Assembly: GCA_011033025.1 (NCBI GenBank)
Contig: WFMF01000305.1
Coordinates: 62,001 to 126,000 of the forward strand
Direction of reading: 5' to 3'
From: Beroe forskalii
Taxonomy: Eukaryota; Ctenophora; Nuda; Beroida; Beroidae
Length of the DNA: 64,000 bases
In this document: positions 20,070 to 33,962 of the stretch, in pieces
Layout of the letters: every line of letters begins with the position of its first letter
How positions within the stretch are numbered: the first letter of the stretch is position 1
Made by a program: the position numbers and the translations under genes
The notes under the pieces: model-generated
The model's database searches: none
The model's input: the letters and a program-made list of their open reading frames with translations, nothing else
Told to the model about the DNA's origin: nothing

Positions 20070-22479
20070 GACCAGTCATAGTTTTTATAGTCTCGTGATC
20101 AAAAGCATTTTAATCACGTGTTAAATTCAGTTGTCTTAAGTTCAGGCTCTCCTTAAATAATGTGTGATATCCCATGAACCCAATCCTTATTTTCAGTTCC
20201 ACCAACATTTTTACATTATATTATAACTTTATTTCACGCTATTTGTTTTTCAAATTGATGAAGTTTTTAGTTGGTTGGATAGTTGTCATATTGCCTTATA
20301 ACATGAAATTGAACCGGGTTTAAAATTTTTTTCGTGCATTGCATTAAGATGAAATTATATTACACGCCGATGACCTTAATTTTATGTGACCTTACTTTTT
20401 TTAAGCCGGCCAAATCTAGTGGTTTATTCCATGCTTTGACGGTATTTAGACTTGATTTCTACGAGCGTGGATCAAACACTACATAAGCGAAAATTTATAA
20501 TCGCTTAATTATGATGAAATTCGTCCCTATCACTTACATCAATCAAGTGATACCGGAATAAGATAGACTCAAGTTATTTTATAGCGAATGGACAGCATTT
20601 TCGTTTCAATATGACTGTTGGTGTTGATAACGCATTTCTAGGAGAATTTTAAACGTCTTAATGAAGCATAAATTATTAATCAAAAGAATGTAATTTGTTA
20701 ATGTTATTTTTGATAAAACTTTTGACATTCTCACACCCTCAGAAAAAGTAGTAATTATTGTTTCTAAATCAAAATTGTGAAAGTATTCCGACCGTGTGGG
20801 GTGTAGAATGGCAGGCTGCGCGTGCAGAAGATGCGTATTTGTGTGCTCATCATTCAAAAACAACATGTAGAAAGGGCTGAAAAAACAGGGTGGTAGAAAG
20901 AATCCATGCACGTACAGTTTTTATATTCAATATTTCATTGTAAACTGTCTTCTTCTATCCCGAGTGGGAAACAACAGCTATAAAAGGGCTGCAGGCTGCA
21001 CCCCTCTTAACTTTCTACTTTTATAACCCTTTCGCCGTGTTGCTTCTAACTTATGAGCACACATATGCGTCATGCACAGGCGCCCACACGTATTCTGCGG
21101 CACTGTAAAGTGTTCGTCCGAACGATGCTCTTCTCTCCTAGGGTGTGTCTGTGAAAATTATAAAAACTGCGTAGGAGGGGCTCATGTCAAATGCAGGTGC
21201 AATTTTCGAAAGTCGTGCCTAAAATTTGTTAATAGGGAGGCTGTTATGCCTCAGAAATTTTAGGGGAATATGCAAACTATCTCAGATGAAAATCCACGCT
21301 AATTTGTGCCTTCTAGACATATCTCTGACCTGCAATTACATTTATTCGATTTTTCAGAAAACTTCTCTATATAAAAAGGAAATATGTTGAATTCTTGGGC
21401 GTCGGCAAACCCTTGTGACGCTTAAATCAACTTCAATATTTTTGAAAATGATTTAGGGCTGAGAACTTGGAGTAATACCTGGCACAATAAACTTGTAGAA
21501 TATGCACTTTTCTAGCTTTCCAACAGCCCAGACTAAACGGAAACCTTACACACTTACTAATCGTTCGTTCAAATTTTTCCGAAAACCCTGTCTAAGAGCT
21601 AAGAGCCCAACGGAATGTCTAAAAATAGGTCTGCAATCGACGTCACTCAGCATTTAATGAAGGCCAAATTTTGTCAATTAAATCGCATTGGTGAGCTGCT
21701 CAGAGTGGATGAAACGAAATCCTTTTCAAATTCCGTGCCAAGCAGGCAAATTTTTGGTTTAATTTTCTTCAGCTTCCATATGGAGACAATAAGAATTTCC
21801 CCCAATTTGAAATTTATGATAATCACAGAGGGCCGTTTCCAACTTAGATTTTACTTTCAGACAACCCTCTACCCCTAATATTCGGTATTTTTGTAACCAA
21901 GGTTGATATCCTACTGACTTTATCTCAGCTGATCACGGAACGGCTTTGGTTTATAACGCTTTACATCATGTCAATACGTCTAGTCTGATTTGATCCAAAT
22001 TGTATGGAAGGTTTGAACGGAAGCCCTCTTTAACTGGCAGTCAAGTTCCACCAACAGATCGCCCTTATTTTTGCCCTTATGAAAAATGCTGTTTCTTTTT
22101 AACACTTCTTGAACGATGATGACAATCATTGTTTCTTGAACGTGCAAAACGAGGACAAATTTTCAACAGCCGATATTAGAACAGAAGGTAAGGTATCTCA
22201 ATTTTCATGCTTAAACTGCTATTATTATTGGTTCAAAAGAGGTGACATCATTAACCCGCTACTTAGAGTGAAGTCAATCAACTTAACCTCGATCCAGTGA
22301 CAATAGAGATTAAAGTTTATAAATTAAAACATGAGGCTGACAGGAGTCTGTGAATTGCCTACCTCCCAAAAGGGTCTTCTATTTAGATGCTTTTAGCCTG
22401 CTTCGCGCGCGTAAGAACGTACGTGAAATAATAAGTTATGATAATCTTACAGACTGCGCGCGCAATGCATTGGAAAGCA
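20070..22479. other. Long region without a recognisable gene
   Basis: Holds the SSRP1 3' UTR, then AT-rich sequence. Reading frames are short (at most about 100 codons) and look like chance. A TATAAAAG at about 20980 could be a TATA box but has no gene behind it that I can support. No tandem repeats were seen. Confidence 0.4.
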
Positions 22480-23050
22480 CGACCACCTTCCTAAGCCCGC
22501 ATAGTTGACAATTGTCTGACGTTAACAATAACATATCCTCTCGAGAATCAGCGGCGCTGATTCTCATCGTACGACAAAGTTTTCAATCGATGATATACTT
22601 TTCCGAGCAATGCGCCGCGGCTGCATCAGCGGGCCTGGTATTACTCCATGTTACGGAGCCTTATTTTGCGCGCGCAAGCGCGAACAAACAGGGACACGTA
22701 ACATGTGGTATCACTAGGCAACCCGTTCCCCTAACCAGGGGTGTCGCGAAACAAGGCAAGGCGCGCGCGCGTAAAACTAGGGATCTGGTTAGAGCAAGGC
22801 AACCCGCAAAGTTGCTAAACACGTACATCTTCCTAAGCCCGCAAAGGTGTGTGTACCCGCCGCGCGCTTCCCTGGGGAAGCGAGCCACACGGAGATATAC
22901 GTGTTTAGCAAACGTATATCCCTGTTTGCGCGGCGCGTACACACACCTATGCGGGCTTAAGAACCCGCATAGGTATGTTCCTAAGCCCGCATTGTGAATA
23001 TGCAATAGGTGTGCACGTGCATACGCGCCCAGAACTTCCTTACGGGGAAG
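22480..23050. repeat. Palindromic modules related to 4.44-5.09 kb
   Basis: CCTAACCAGGGGTGTCGC and ACTAGGGATCTGGTTAGAGC at about 22730-22797 are the reverse complement of 4437-4510. GCTAAACACGTA, CACGTATATC-type and CCTAAGCCCGCA-AGG segments recur in both orientations up to about 23000. Two GC-rich GCGCGCGC runs are present. Degenerate and without coding capacity. Confidence 0.65.
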
Positions 23051-23189
23051 CGCGCATCCTAAACGGATTTGTTTGACGTTGACAGACCCTCTCGAGAATC
23101 GGCGCTGACGCCAGCCGCTTCGCGGCTGGCGTCAGCGGGTCATACATCGTACGACAACAAACGGATATACGAGTTATTAGCAAATACGT

Positions 23190-23345
23190 TTGCCCAGGAC
23201 CCTGATTACGCACACGGTGCGGCAAGCGCTTCGCCGCTTCAGCGCCCTTGGTTAGGGGAACAACAGACCGCCCGTCCGCCCGATTGAAGAAGGCCTCGAT
23301 AAAGACGCACGAAAGTCGAAATTGCGTCTAGATCGAGGCCTTTGT
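23190..23345. repeat. Hairpin with AGGCCTCGA arms
   Basis: AGGCCTCGATAAAGACGCA at about 23291 pairs with TGCGTCTAGATCGAGGCCT at about 23323. The left flank CCCAGGACCCTG to TTGGTTAGGGG resembles 4490-4560. The hairpin resembles the cleaner one at 63636-63749. Confidence 0.65.
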
Positions 23346-23404
23346 TGTTTGCCTGGCCCCCTCGCGCGCGCGCCCCGACTCGCAGAGTTGGAAAAATTTG
23401 TCAG

Positions 23405-23640
23405 GCCCCCCATTTCAAATAATGGGTCTGACGACGTCAGACAAGGAAAAAAAAATATATGGGGCAGACAACGTCTGGCAATTTGTTGTCAGACGTTGTC
23501 TGACCGGCTGACCCCTTCGGTGCGCACGCGCCCGCCGAAGGTCAGACAGCGTGTACCTTGTCAGACGTTGTCTGACCCCTAGGCCTTCGGCGGGCGCGTC
23601 CACCGAAATAATGGTCAGACAACGTGTACAAGGGCCTTTA
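23405..23640. repeat. Cluster of GTCAGACAACGTCTGAC-type palindromes
   Basis: Five or more near-palindromic GTCAGAC-GTTGTCTGAC motifs in about 230 bp (for example about 23417, 23467, 23490, 23558 and 23611), separated by CCCGCCGAAGG and its complement. It directly abuts the 30-bp minisatellite, so the cluster may be its founder sequence or a separate element. Confidence 0.7.
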
Positions 23641-25955
23641 TCAATCCGACCAGACAAAGACACTACAGGTCCAATAGGACCTGACAAAGACACTACAGTT
23701 CCAATAGGACCTGACAAAGACACTACAGTTCCAATAGGACCTGACAAAGACACTACAGGTCCAATAGGACCTGACAAAGACACTACAGGTCCAATAGGAC
23801 CTGACAAAGACACTACACACAGGTCCAATAGGACCTGACAAAGACAATTACAGGTCCAAATAGACCTGACAAAGACCCACCAAGGTCCAATAGACACTAC
23901 ACCAGGGTCCAATAGACCTGACAAAGACAATACAGGTCCAATAGACCTGACCTGACAAAAGACACTACAGGTCCAATGGGACCTGACAAAGACACTACAG
24001 TTCCAATGACAAGACACTGGACCAATAGACCTGAAAAGACACTACGGTCCAACTTTAGGACCTGACAAAGACACTACAGGTCCAATAGGACCTGACAAAG
24101 ACACTACAGGTCCAATAGGACCTGACAAAGACACTACAGGTCCAATAGGACCTGACAAAGACAATTACAGGTCCAATAGGACCTGACAAAAACAGGTCCA
24201 ATAGACCTGACAAAAGACCAGGTCCAATAGGACCTGACAAAGACACTACAGTTCCAATAGGACCTGACAAAGACACTACAGGTCCAATAGGACCTGACAA
24301 AGACACTACAGGTCCAATAGGACCTGACAAAGACACTACAGGTCCAATAGGACCTGACAAAGACACTACAGGTCCAATAGGACCTGACAAAGACACTACA
24401 GGTCCAATAGGACCTGACAAAGACACTACAGGTCAAATAGGACCTGACAAAGACACTACAGGTCCAATAGGACCTGACAAAGACAGGTCAATGGGACAAT
24501 AAGAGACCTACGGGTCTATAGGACCTGACAAGGGCCTACAGGTCCAATAGGACCTGACAAAGACACTACAGGTCCAATAGGAACTGAAAAAGACACTACA
24601 GGTCCAATAGGACCTGACAAAGACACTACAGGTCCAATAGGACCTGACAAAGACACTACAGGTCCAATAGGACCTGACAAGGACACTACAGGTCCAATAG
24701 GACCTGGCAAAGACACTACAGGTCTAATAGGACCTGACAAAGACACTACAGTTCCAATAGGACCTGACAAAGACACTACAGGTCCAATAGGACCTGACAA
24801 AGGCACTACAGGTCCAATAGGACCTGACAAGACAGACACTACAGGTCCAATAGGACCTGGCAAAGACACCACAGGTCCAATAGGACCTGACAAAGACTAC
24901 AGGTCCAATGGGACCTGACAAAGACTACTGGTCCAATGTCCAATAGGACAAAGACAAAAGACAGGTCACTCCTGACAAAGACAGGGTCCAATAGACCTGA
25001 CAAAGACACTACAGGTCCAATAGGACCTGACAAAGACACTACAGGTCCACATACAGGTCCAATAGGACAAAGACACTACTGGGTCCAATAGGACCTGACA
25101 AAGACACTACAGGTCCAATAGACCTGACAAAGACACTACAGGTCCAATAGGACCAGGTCAATAAAGACACTACAGGTCCAATGACAAAGACACCTGACAA
25201 AGACACTACAGGGTCCATGGCACCTGACAAAGAGATTATAGGTCCAATAGACCTGACAAAGACAATTACAGGTCCAATAGGACCTGACAAAGACACTACA
25301 GGTCAAATAGGACGTGTCAAAGACACTACAGGTCAAATAGGACCTGACAAAGACACTACAGGTCTAATAGGACGTGTCCAAGACACAACAGATCTAATAG
25401 GACGTGTCAAAGACACTGCAGGTCTAATAGGACCTGACAAAGACACTACAGGTTTAATAGGGCGTGTCAAAGACACAGTACAGGTCTAATAGGACGTGTC
25501 AAAGACGCTACAGGTCTAATAGGACGTATCAAAGACACTACAGGTCTAATAAGATGTGTCCAAGACACTACAGGTCTAATAGGACCTGACAAAGACACTA
25601 CAGGTCCAATAGGACCTGACAAAGACACTACAGGTCCAATAGGACCTGACAAAGACACTACAGGTCCAATAGGACCTGACAAAGACACTACAGGTCCAAT
25701 AGGACCTGACAAAGACACTGCAGGTCTAATAGGACGTGTCAAAGACACTACAGGTCTAATAGGATGTGTCTAAGACACTGCAGGTCTAATAGGACCTGAA
25801 AAAGACACTACCGGTCTAATAGGACCTGACAAAGACACTGCAGGTCTAATAGGACGTGACAAAGACACTACAGGTCTAATAGGACGTGTTAAAGACACAA
25901 CAGGTCCAATAGGACGTGTGGAAGACACTACAGGTCCAATAGGACTTGTTGACAC
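23640..25955. repeat. 30-bp minisatellite, ~75 units by length
   Basis: Unit starts GGTCCAATAGGACCTGACAA and continues with AGACACTACA. From about 25300 a variant with GGTCTAATAGGACGTGTCAA dominates, and 23880-25250 has many truncated units. Because the unit is exactly ten codons with no stop, several frames stay open and spell repeats such as GPIGPDKDTT or VSLSGPIGPV. These are not evidence of a collagen-like protein. Confidence 0.95.
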
Positions 25956-26492
25956 AAAATTGAATGTAGAAACTCATTTTCAATTCTGGGCGCTCGTCTT
26001 CAGTTGCATTTTTTTCGGAAAAGCTGGTGGGCTGGCAAAAAATCCAAAAGAATTTTAAAGCAGGAAGTCTTATCATTGGTCCTAAAGAGTGTAAAGAAAC
26101 AAGGAAAGATGATGGAAAAGCCTATAACTAAACCTGTTCTAAAGTAAGATATGATATAAGTAAACTCAGAATACATTGCAATTACCTAAGTGAGGGCCGC
26201 ACTTTACCCCAACAGCTACACATTGCACTGTACGTTTATTACTGGAATTATACTCTAAATTTAACACTCAAGGTACGCAACTTCCCATGCCATAATTTAA
26301 CGTTTTAGACGTTGAAAAAATAAAAAGAAAACATGAAACTGGGATTGAGCAGAGTACCATAACTTGACGTTTGGCAAAATAAATAGACGGATTAATTTCA
26401 ACTTTTCAAACTTTTTCAGTAACAAACAAAACTATAATCGCGGAATGAGGGTAGGTACACAAAGAATCTTGTCTATCCTCATCAAATGATGT
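25956..26492. other. Unannotated spacer
   Basis: AT-rich, between the minisatellite and a truncated transposon. No gene or repeat is supported. Confidence 0.4.
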
Positions 26493-28643
26493 CGTCTTAA
26501 AAATTTGGTGTTTCGGCCAATTGGCCGTTGGCCGGTTGGCCGTTTTTTCCTTTTTTCATCCCTGGTTTCGCCCAGAAGCATTATAGTTGAAAGTTGTGAG
26601 AGAAAAGTTGTTACAATTTCTATAACTGGTATTTTCCTGCTAATTTGATTGGTGGGGGGTGTCAAATGTGTCAATCAAGGTCGTTGAAACAGTTGAAATT
26701 AGCCCTTGTGCTTGAAGAAGGCCCAAGCTCCATATGTTTATATAATGCTGTTTTATGTTGCCAAAATCAACTTTTGAAAGTTGTTAATGGTCTAGGATAT
26801 GTAGATTAACCCTTGATAAGTTCAAGTGTAGACCATCCCACCTGTAAGGTTCTTCCCTTATAGTCTTAAAAATCCATTGCAGTATAGTCATGTTGTCTTA
26901 TCCCTGATTCCCTGCCATGCCTGGAACTATTTCCTGTTCATGTATGAAACAAATGATTCTATTGACTGTCTCCCTGCATGTATATGACCTAGAGATGACA
27001 TTCACGAGCCCTTGCCAGCTTGCCTAGCAGTCCTAAATAGTTTATGCAGTCCAAGTACTAAGGCCTTATAGTTTGCAATGATTCCTAGGATTGGCTCAGG
27101 CCTTTTTGTAGTGCGGCATGCAATTCATTTGACCCTCCGACAATACACCCCCAACACTTGATCTATAAGACATGTAGTCATAGTCAGGAAGCTGTCAGCA
27201 GTAGGTCTGGAGTAGTTCCGGATGAGGATCTGGATCCTCTCGTTCCTCCTTGTTTCCAGGGCAGATGGCTTGATCACGTCTCCTCTGTAGGCATGGAACA
27301 TCTTGGTTCAGGAGAGGTTTATCCCACTTAAAGACTTTGAATAAGCTGCGGATTATTGCGTTTGATCTGTGGGGGGGGGGGGTAAATGTCGCTGCAATCC
27401 TCGGACTGTGATGTTTAATCCCCCGCTCTCCTCTACAGATTTGCTGTACTGAAGTAGGCGATGTAATGTTGGGGGGTTAAATGTCCCTTAACCGGTTTTA
27501 TGGTGCTCTGAGCAGAGGAAGCACCTGGCCACCTGGTCAAGGGTATAATTCCCCCTTTGTAGATGTGTACAGTAACAGTACCGTCATTAACCATAAGGTG
27601 TCCAATGATACAATGATGAGGTGCCTATGATAGAGAGATAGAGGAACTATCTGGTAAAAGTAGGGATCTGTTGTAGCATGGGGACCAGATGTACCATCAT
27701 ATCCAGGATGTGCAGGCTAAGTGATTCGTCTAGGCACCAAGGTTTGTACCCAGGTAGAGGGATAGATCTGTGTGCAGCAGGAGGGGGAGTTGGTGGTTTC
27801 TGCAACACTCGATTGGGATGGACAAGGAATCCATTGGCGAGGGCCAGGAGCTGCAAGACAGGATGAAAATACTGAGGAGGAGACTGGGTAGAAGACTCAG
27901 AACGAAGTTGAGGAGCAGTGGCTGATCATGAGGAGTTGAGGAGGAGGCCAAGGTACTAAGGCGGGACAGGGCTGAGGAATCCATGGTACTATAGTGTGAG
28001 GCACTGAGTCAGGGCGACTAGATGGGCAGGGGCACTTTCAGGGCTAAATTGGGGCAAAGAGGGCTGTACTGGAAAGAAGGACGGTGGAAGAATGAAGTCA
28101 GGAGGTGAAGCTGAAGGGAGCACTGGTGTTGAAGGAGGTAATATAAGTTGTGGAAAGGTGATATTAGTGGTTGAAACTGGTTGCAGGGCCTTGAGGTTGA
28201 CAGAATTCTGGGAAGCCAACTTTAGCTCCAATAGTCCAATGTCAGGACTCTGTGCCGCAGTCTTATTAATTGGCAATCCCTTCCATCAGAATTAAGGAGC
28301 CCTCATGCAAGGAGATTTTTTTTCAAGCACTCAAGTACTTTCCCGGCCACTGGAACATATTCAATACCTCTTGGTGAACCTATTTAGATGTTAACAGTAG
28401 GATGATCCTGGTCCAGGAGTTGCTAAAAGTACTAGACTGTACGAAAATGAGCTAAATTATCTTTAATATCACATTTTTTCGATATTAGTGTCTTCAAATG
28501 TACTCAGATGTGTTCTTAGAACTATTACAAGCAACTTTCTCTCTGGGAGTTTTTTGATTGGACCCCCCTAAAGAGCGTAAATATCAAAAATAAAAAAACG
28601 GCCAACCGGCCAACCGTCTAAAAAATTTTCAATTTCGGCCAAT
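26493..28643. mobile_element. G-run TIR transposon, copy 2, both outer ends missing
   Basis: Same order and orientation as copy 1 without its three insertions, so it gives the empty sites for the SINE, the palindrome and the Helitron. It begins at CGTCTTAAAAATTTGG and stops at CAATTTCGGCCAAT. Both sides lack the outermost part of the terminal repeats (GGGGGGGTCCACCGGCC), so this copy is probably immobile. The frames at 27647-28276 on the minus strand are shared with the other copies but broken, and match no family I recognise. Confidence 0.88.
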
Positions 28644-31600
28644 AAATAAGTCTCGTAAGGTATCGATAGCTACGAGCGTGTTACAATGGATGCGATGGTG
28701 CAGACAGAAGAATTCTACGACATGAGACGCATTTGAAAAATGCCGTCTTGGTCACGTGACCAAACCCGCGCTATTCAAATGCGTCGAGTTTAATAAGCAT
28801 ATTCAGCATTTTTAGCATAATTAACATATTTTCAAATCGATACCATTGTATCAAACTAGCTTTATGTTAAACCAAATGAAACTCCAACATGAGGTACATT
28901 AGAAGCCTTACCACTTCTTGGGATGTTTAGATATACATGGTTCACATTTTGTACCTGAATCATAAGACATGAAAATTTATATAATAATACTCTACAGAAA
29001 ATATCAACAACGCAACAAATATGAGATATTAAAAGAAATTTAATAAAATTAATAAAAGAAAGTGTCTTATATCGCATTAAATTACAAAATTCATACTAAA
29101 AGAATATCTACAAACTATTTACACGGCTATGTACAAAATATTTACAAATTATTTTACAAAATCCAATACTAAAAGAAAATATTTAAATTTTGCTCCTTTA
29201 TAAATAAAATAAGCATATTACTGTGGGTCAAGGGAAAAATGTTGATTTTTGGCAAAACACGGGCAATGAAGGTTAACAAAATGTAAAGATCATCAGACAG
29301 AATAAATTCATAGGGAAGAGTGATAAACGTTCTACAAAAGCGGAAATTGTTTGCTTGCAGCCAACGTAATTACATGATGTGATCAAAGGTAATCCAATAT
29401 CTCAATATGCTGTGGATTGAATTATCCTGGGATTCAGTGATTTATCCTGGAATTCCAGAAAATTCCATTTATTATTATGGCGAGACGCGTATACATTGCC
29501 TTCCTGAAAACACAGGCAGATTCAGGCTAGGACCTAGGTGCCCTTCTATGCTTAAGAAAAAGGTTTATCCTTTTTGCATTTTCATTTGTTCAGCTTTCCT
29601 ACCTTGATATAATCAGTTTAAAACATTGAAATTGGTCGAAGGTTGAATATAATTTATATTGGCACGAATTTCAGATATAACACCTCTCAAAACACATTAA
29701 ACATTTGAGCCCTATGCTAACATATTTTATTCAACTAAACGGGCAACTATAATATTATGTTGGGCAGCGTATATTTTCATATAACTATAGCATATTTCAT
29801 GAGTTGCAAGATGTTACAACGCTGCCGGCACGGACTAAACCTTGTAAAAAACCAGGCGGTGTAACGTCATCAACCTCTTACTCCGCGCTATGATAATGAC
29901 GTCATCTCGGCAATATTCACTTTGTCCTGCACGTGTGCATATGCATAAATAACCAGTAAAGGCTGGTTAAGTGTCAAATCCATGACTTGCAATTTGAAGC
30001 TTTCAGGAAAAAACCGACAATTTAAATGTACGAGAGAAACGTTTTCCGTGAAGAGAAGGCAGCTTGGTATATCATTGAGTCGATTAATTCTGGGGGATGG
30101 GGATCGCAATTTTGATGGTTCGAAGATATTATGACGAATTTGTTGATGTTTAATGATGTCGAAAATGCGGTATTGGTTTTTCGTAAAATCCGCAAATTTC
30201 GCCCCTCATAAATGTGTCTCGAAAGCTAGATACACAAATACATTTACCTACGGGGAGGAATTTTCAGGGGAAAAAGGTATTAAACTTCGAGTGTACCATA
30301 TAGCATAATAAGTTAATTGTTCAACAAAATTACTGTATGTCGAAACGAAAAGAAAAACTTACTCTGCTAAGGTATAATAAAGGTAATTTCACTTATACCC
30401 GAGTAATATTATCTTATTATGTATTGCGTGAACTTTCGGGCGCATCAGGAGCCTCATTTCACCACGTTAATCTATGATAATGACGTCACTTTTATCCGCC
30501 TACTTTTCTGCCTGAGATTTGTTTTGCATACACCTAGCAGGTAGCGGAGTATAAGTTTACCCATAGTATTTCATGGCATGGCCAATCAACACGCTACTTC
30601 GTGCAAATCCTGCTCGCTCATTGGTCAAGTAGAAGTCGGGTCTGGGTAAAATAATATATCCCGCCGATAACAGGTCTGAGGAAAGTGATGATGTGTAAGT
30701 CTGGTACGGCTAACCTCGGTCTTTGGAAATGCTTGCATTGTTGAGAGTGACATCATTTTCACAGCCTAGAGTGGGCAGTTGGTGACGAAAAACGGCGTAT
30801 TTTTGAATGCAGTGCCTCTGCCTGCACGCCGGTTTATATTATGAACATTAAATTAATTTAAACATAAGATATTTCAACAAAATTAAGGAGGTATCGTAGT
30901 TTAATTTTAATGAATTCTGAAGTTCAGTGGTCGGCGATAAGAACTATAATTGAAGTCTGTGACTACAATAATTGTAGTAAATAGAAATGCATATTGCATA
31001 AATGCTATAAATTAAAGTAAAAGTTCAAAATGTTCTTACCTTCACTATACAAACACCAGGCTAAACTGCAGTGCATTATTACTGAATATCGGGGAAGGGG
31101 ACGAAATGAACATACTCGTTAGGGCTTTAGGGGGTTTCATTTAAACATGGGGTTGCCAAATACTAAAATAAGCGAGTAGTCTTGGACAGCTGATGCAGAA
31201 AAAAACCTTGAATAATAGTAATACCTTGAAGGAATTAAGCTAAACTTACGCTAATTCGGGCCTTTATGAACGTGCTTCTAAATCATTTTCACAAGTCTCA
31301 AGAAAGATAGCAAACCGAGCACAAAACGACCATTCCTTTGGAGACATTCCAACATATCTCAATATTATGAACTACCTAATGACACGATGGTTTATATTTA
31401 CATAAATCTCAACCCCAACACAATGCATTATGCATGCTTAATTTCCTGAGCCCAGCAAGGCTCCTCTATTATAAACACACACCACCCATGCTTTTGTGGA
31501 GGATTTCAGTAATTTTGGAGAGGTGATGATCGTATCATACAAAGGGGTCAAAATACCGAAATGCCTGAAGCTGGGTAGGAACGCGTCGTAATGCTCCATT

Positions 31601-32249
31601 ACCCTTGAGGCTAGATTTTACTAGATGCATCTAGTTGAAGCAGAGAAATATCAGGCAGTGCCAAATGCTCATTGTTCCCTGGCAATCACACCAGGCAATG
31701 CCCAAGTGCCAAAAGAATAAGATTTTATGGTCACGTGATCAGGGATGTCCTTACCCATTCCTCATTATTTACAGCATAAGATTGATATTAGGGTCGATAA
31801 ATATAATCAATTGATTTGGTTATTAGCATAGTCATGTTAATATGCGGCCCTGTACTGGTGTCCAAGTACCTAATTTAGATGATGAAGGAGTTGGGATATG
31901 GACCTGGGCTATTGATGATCTACTTCACTCGAAATCCTTCGGTCAAAATCTCTTGATCATTAGATTGATGCATTCATTCATTATGACTATGATGGCATCT
32001 CATCAAACTCCGGGAACTCGAGGGTGCCAGAGGCACCTTGCCGTCGCTATAAGTGGTGTCCCGTGACCCCTGTACCGACGTTTCCCACCGGGGAAATGTC
32101 CCTCCTCCTCCAAGAAGGGGTCTTATACAATACAGCAAAAACAGCAATTCTCAAAGTCGTTACATTATTTACACAAATTTGTACAATGTTATTTATATCT
32201 ATGTAGATGGTTCCATACCTGAACATGCTTCAAGTCATTCCTCGTGCAA
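28644..32249. other. Long AT-rich region without a recognisable gene
   Basis: No reading frame above about 75 codons and no tandem array. A small inverted repeat lies at about 28728-28786: GACGCATTTGAA and TTCAAATGCGTC around TTGGTCACGTGACCAA. The last ~60 bases before the Helitron (about 32188-32245) are repeated just after it. Confidence 0.45.
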
Positions 32250-32912
32250 TCTTATATATAATTTGGAGATGGCACGTGAATTTTGTCTGTTTGTGCGGGC
32301 GCACAGTTTAAATTTGAGCTTGCCAAGAAAATATCAAGGAAAACGAATGCAAACGGAAGAAATGAGGTGCCGTTGCTATGGAGTTGGATATTTGCGCACG
32401 TGCAACATAAAGTAGTTCGTGAAGTAGTGCTACTATTACGTTAGTGATTTAAGCTGTCGAGATGTTGCTTTTAAATGTTGATGTTTTTAAATTTTTAGTT
32501 CATGAGGCATGAAGGAATATTTTGGACGACAGTTATCGGAAGTTTTGGAAAGTTATTACAAAAACTATCTAAGCAGTAAAGTTCAACCGATGAAATAAAT
32601 TCGCATCGAACGATGTTCGATCCTACGTCTCGGCGTGTTTCAAAATTAATGAGAAGTTCACGAATTTCGATTCAGAACACTTTACGTAAACGTAAGGGAA
32701 AATAAAATTGTTGAACTAACAAAACGCGAAATGCGCGCGCATTTTAATCTTGCGCGCAACGCAGAAACTCTGCGCGCGTCGCAAAGTTATTTCAGATATA
32801 GTTACGAACTTACAAGACAAAATGCGCGGCGTGAAATTATGAATATGATTTTGCGCTTAGTCTGAGCCTAGCCGAGTGAGCAATGTAATTGCAGGCCCAT
32901 CGGGCCTGCTAG
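32250..32912 (+). mobile_element. Non-autonomous Helitron, copy 3
   Basis: Begins TCTTATATATAATTTGG after an A at 32249. Ends with the hairpin GCAGGCCC-AT-CGGGCCTG then CTAG, followed by T at 32913. Its first ~130 bp match the other two copies (CACGTGAAT, GAGCTTGCCAAGAAAATATC, CCGTTGCTATGGA). The middle is more diverged. No coding capacity. Confidence 0.85.
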
Positions 32913-33962
32913 TATTATTTATATCTATAGATCCATGTAGATGGTTCCATACCTGAACATCGTTCAAGTCATTTCTCATTCTCTGCCTTTGTCATGATTG
33001 ACGCCAAATGGCTGACCCAAGACCCAATTGTGAGTAGATCACAAGTAACGAATTTGAGAGCAATTAGTGTCCTGTCAACTCGTGCTCTGATCATTCAACT
33101 TTTATGATAAACTGTGCGGAGAATTGGTGATAAATTTGGCCATCAAAAAGTGGATCGAATAAAAGACTATAAGACAACGAACGCTGAAGTAAACAAACAG
33201 TAAACAAACAGTTCGAATGCTGGGCGCGTTGTGCCAAGGACAGCGAAGTATACCGCTTTCCTAACACTGCCTGATTTGGCCATTTGGGAGGTTTCCTTGA
33301 TACATAAGTCATCTCAGATTCAGAAGTTAAAGTTAACAAACTGTGCTGACACGTAGCTTATGATGGGCAAGAATAGAAATCCCGATTTTCGGCAAAAACG
33401 ACAAAACATCCATGTAAAAAGTGGGAGTGGCTCATACCGGTCCAACAAATAATTTTAGAGTTTAGATAATCATCGATTTCTCGTCTCAAAAGAATGGGTT
33501 ATTCTTTTATAGATGTTTTATAGATTTTAAGTTATATTGGCCAGAAATATCCATGGTCAGGAAATCGCTTGGCAGTATCTCAAAAAGTATCAGCCATATT
33601 TTCTGATAATATTTCGTATTGGTGACTTAATAAATCGGAAAACACCTGAGTTAAGGTTCCGACTTGAAAATTCTCTGACCGATCCTAATTCTCTGACCGA
33701 TCCGGACTGAAGCAGGAGCAGAGTAGCCACAGGGACAAATGTCTATTTCTGGCCACTATTTTGCTCTAATCTGCAAAACTTTCTGGGTAACTTAGATACT
33801 GTGATATTAAAACAAATGACTTACCTCAAAGATATTAGCCTTTGCCTTGATCTTGTCTGACTTCTGAAATATGAATTTTATCAGGATTGTTATTTACAAG
33901 ATGGCAAAAGCAGACCATGCTGTTTTATATGTATCATGGTTGGTATGAATGATTGGTAAAAA
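32913..33962. other. Unannotated spacer
   Basis: Starts with a second copy of the ~60-bp flank seen at 32188-32245. The rest shows no gene. TAAAAA at 33957-33962 is the left target duplication of the next transposon. Confidence 0.45.

Noticed and set aside
20975..21270. Promoter and small gene after a TATAAAAG sequence
   Set aside because: The following frame is only 63 codons, is not protein-like, and has no splice or poly(A) support.
23551..25955. Collagen-like GPIGPDKDTT / VSLSGPIGPV proteins
   Set aside because: The 30-bp unit is ten codons without a stop. Both strands and several frames are open, and the frame breaks at truncated units.
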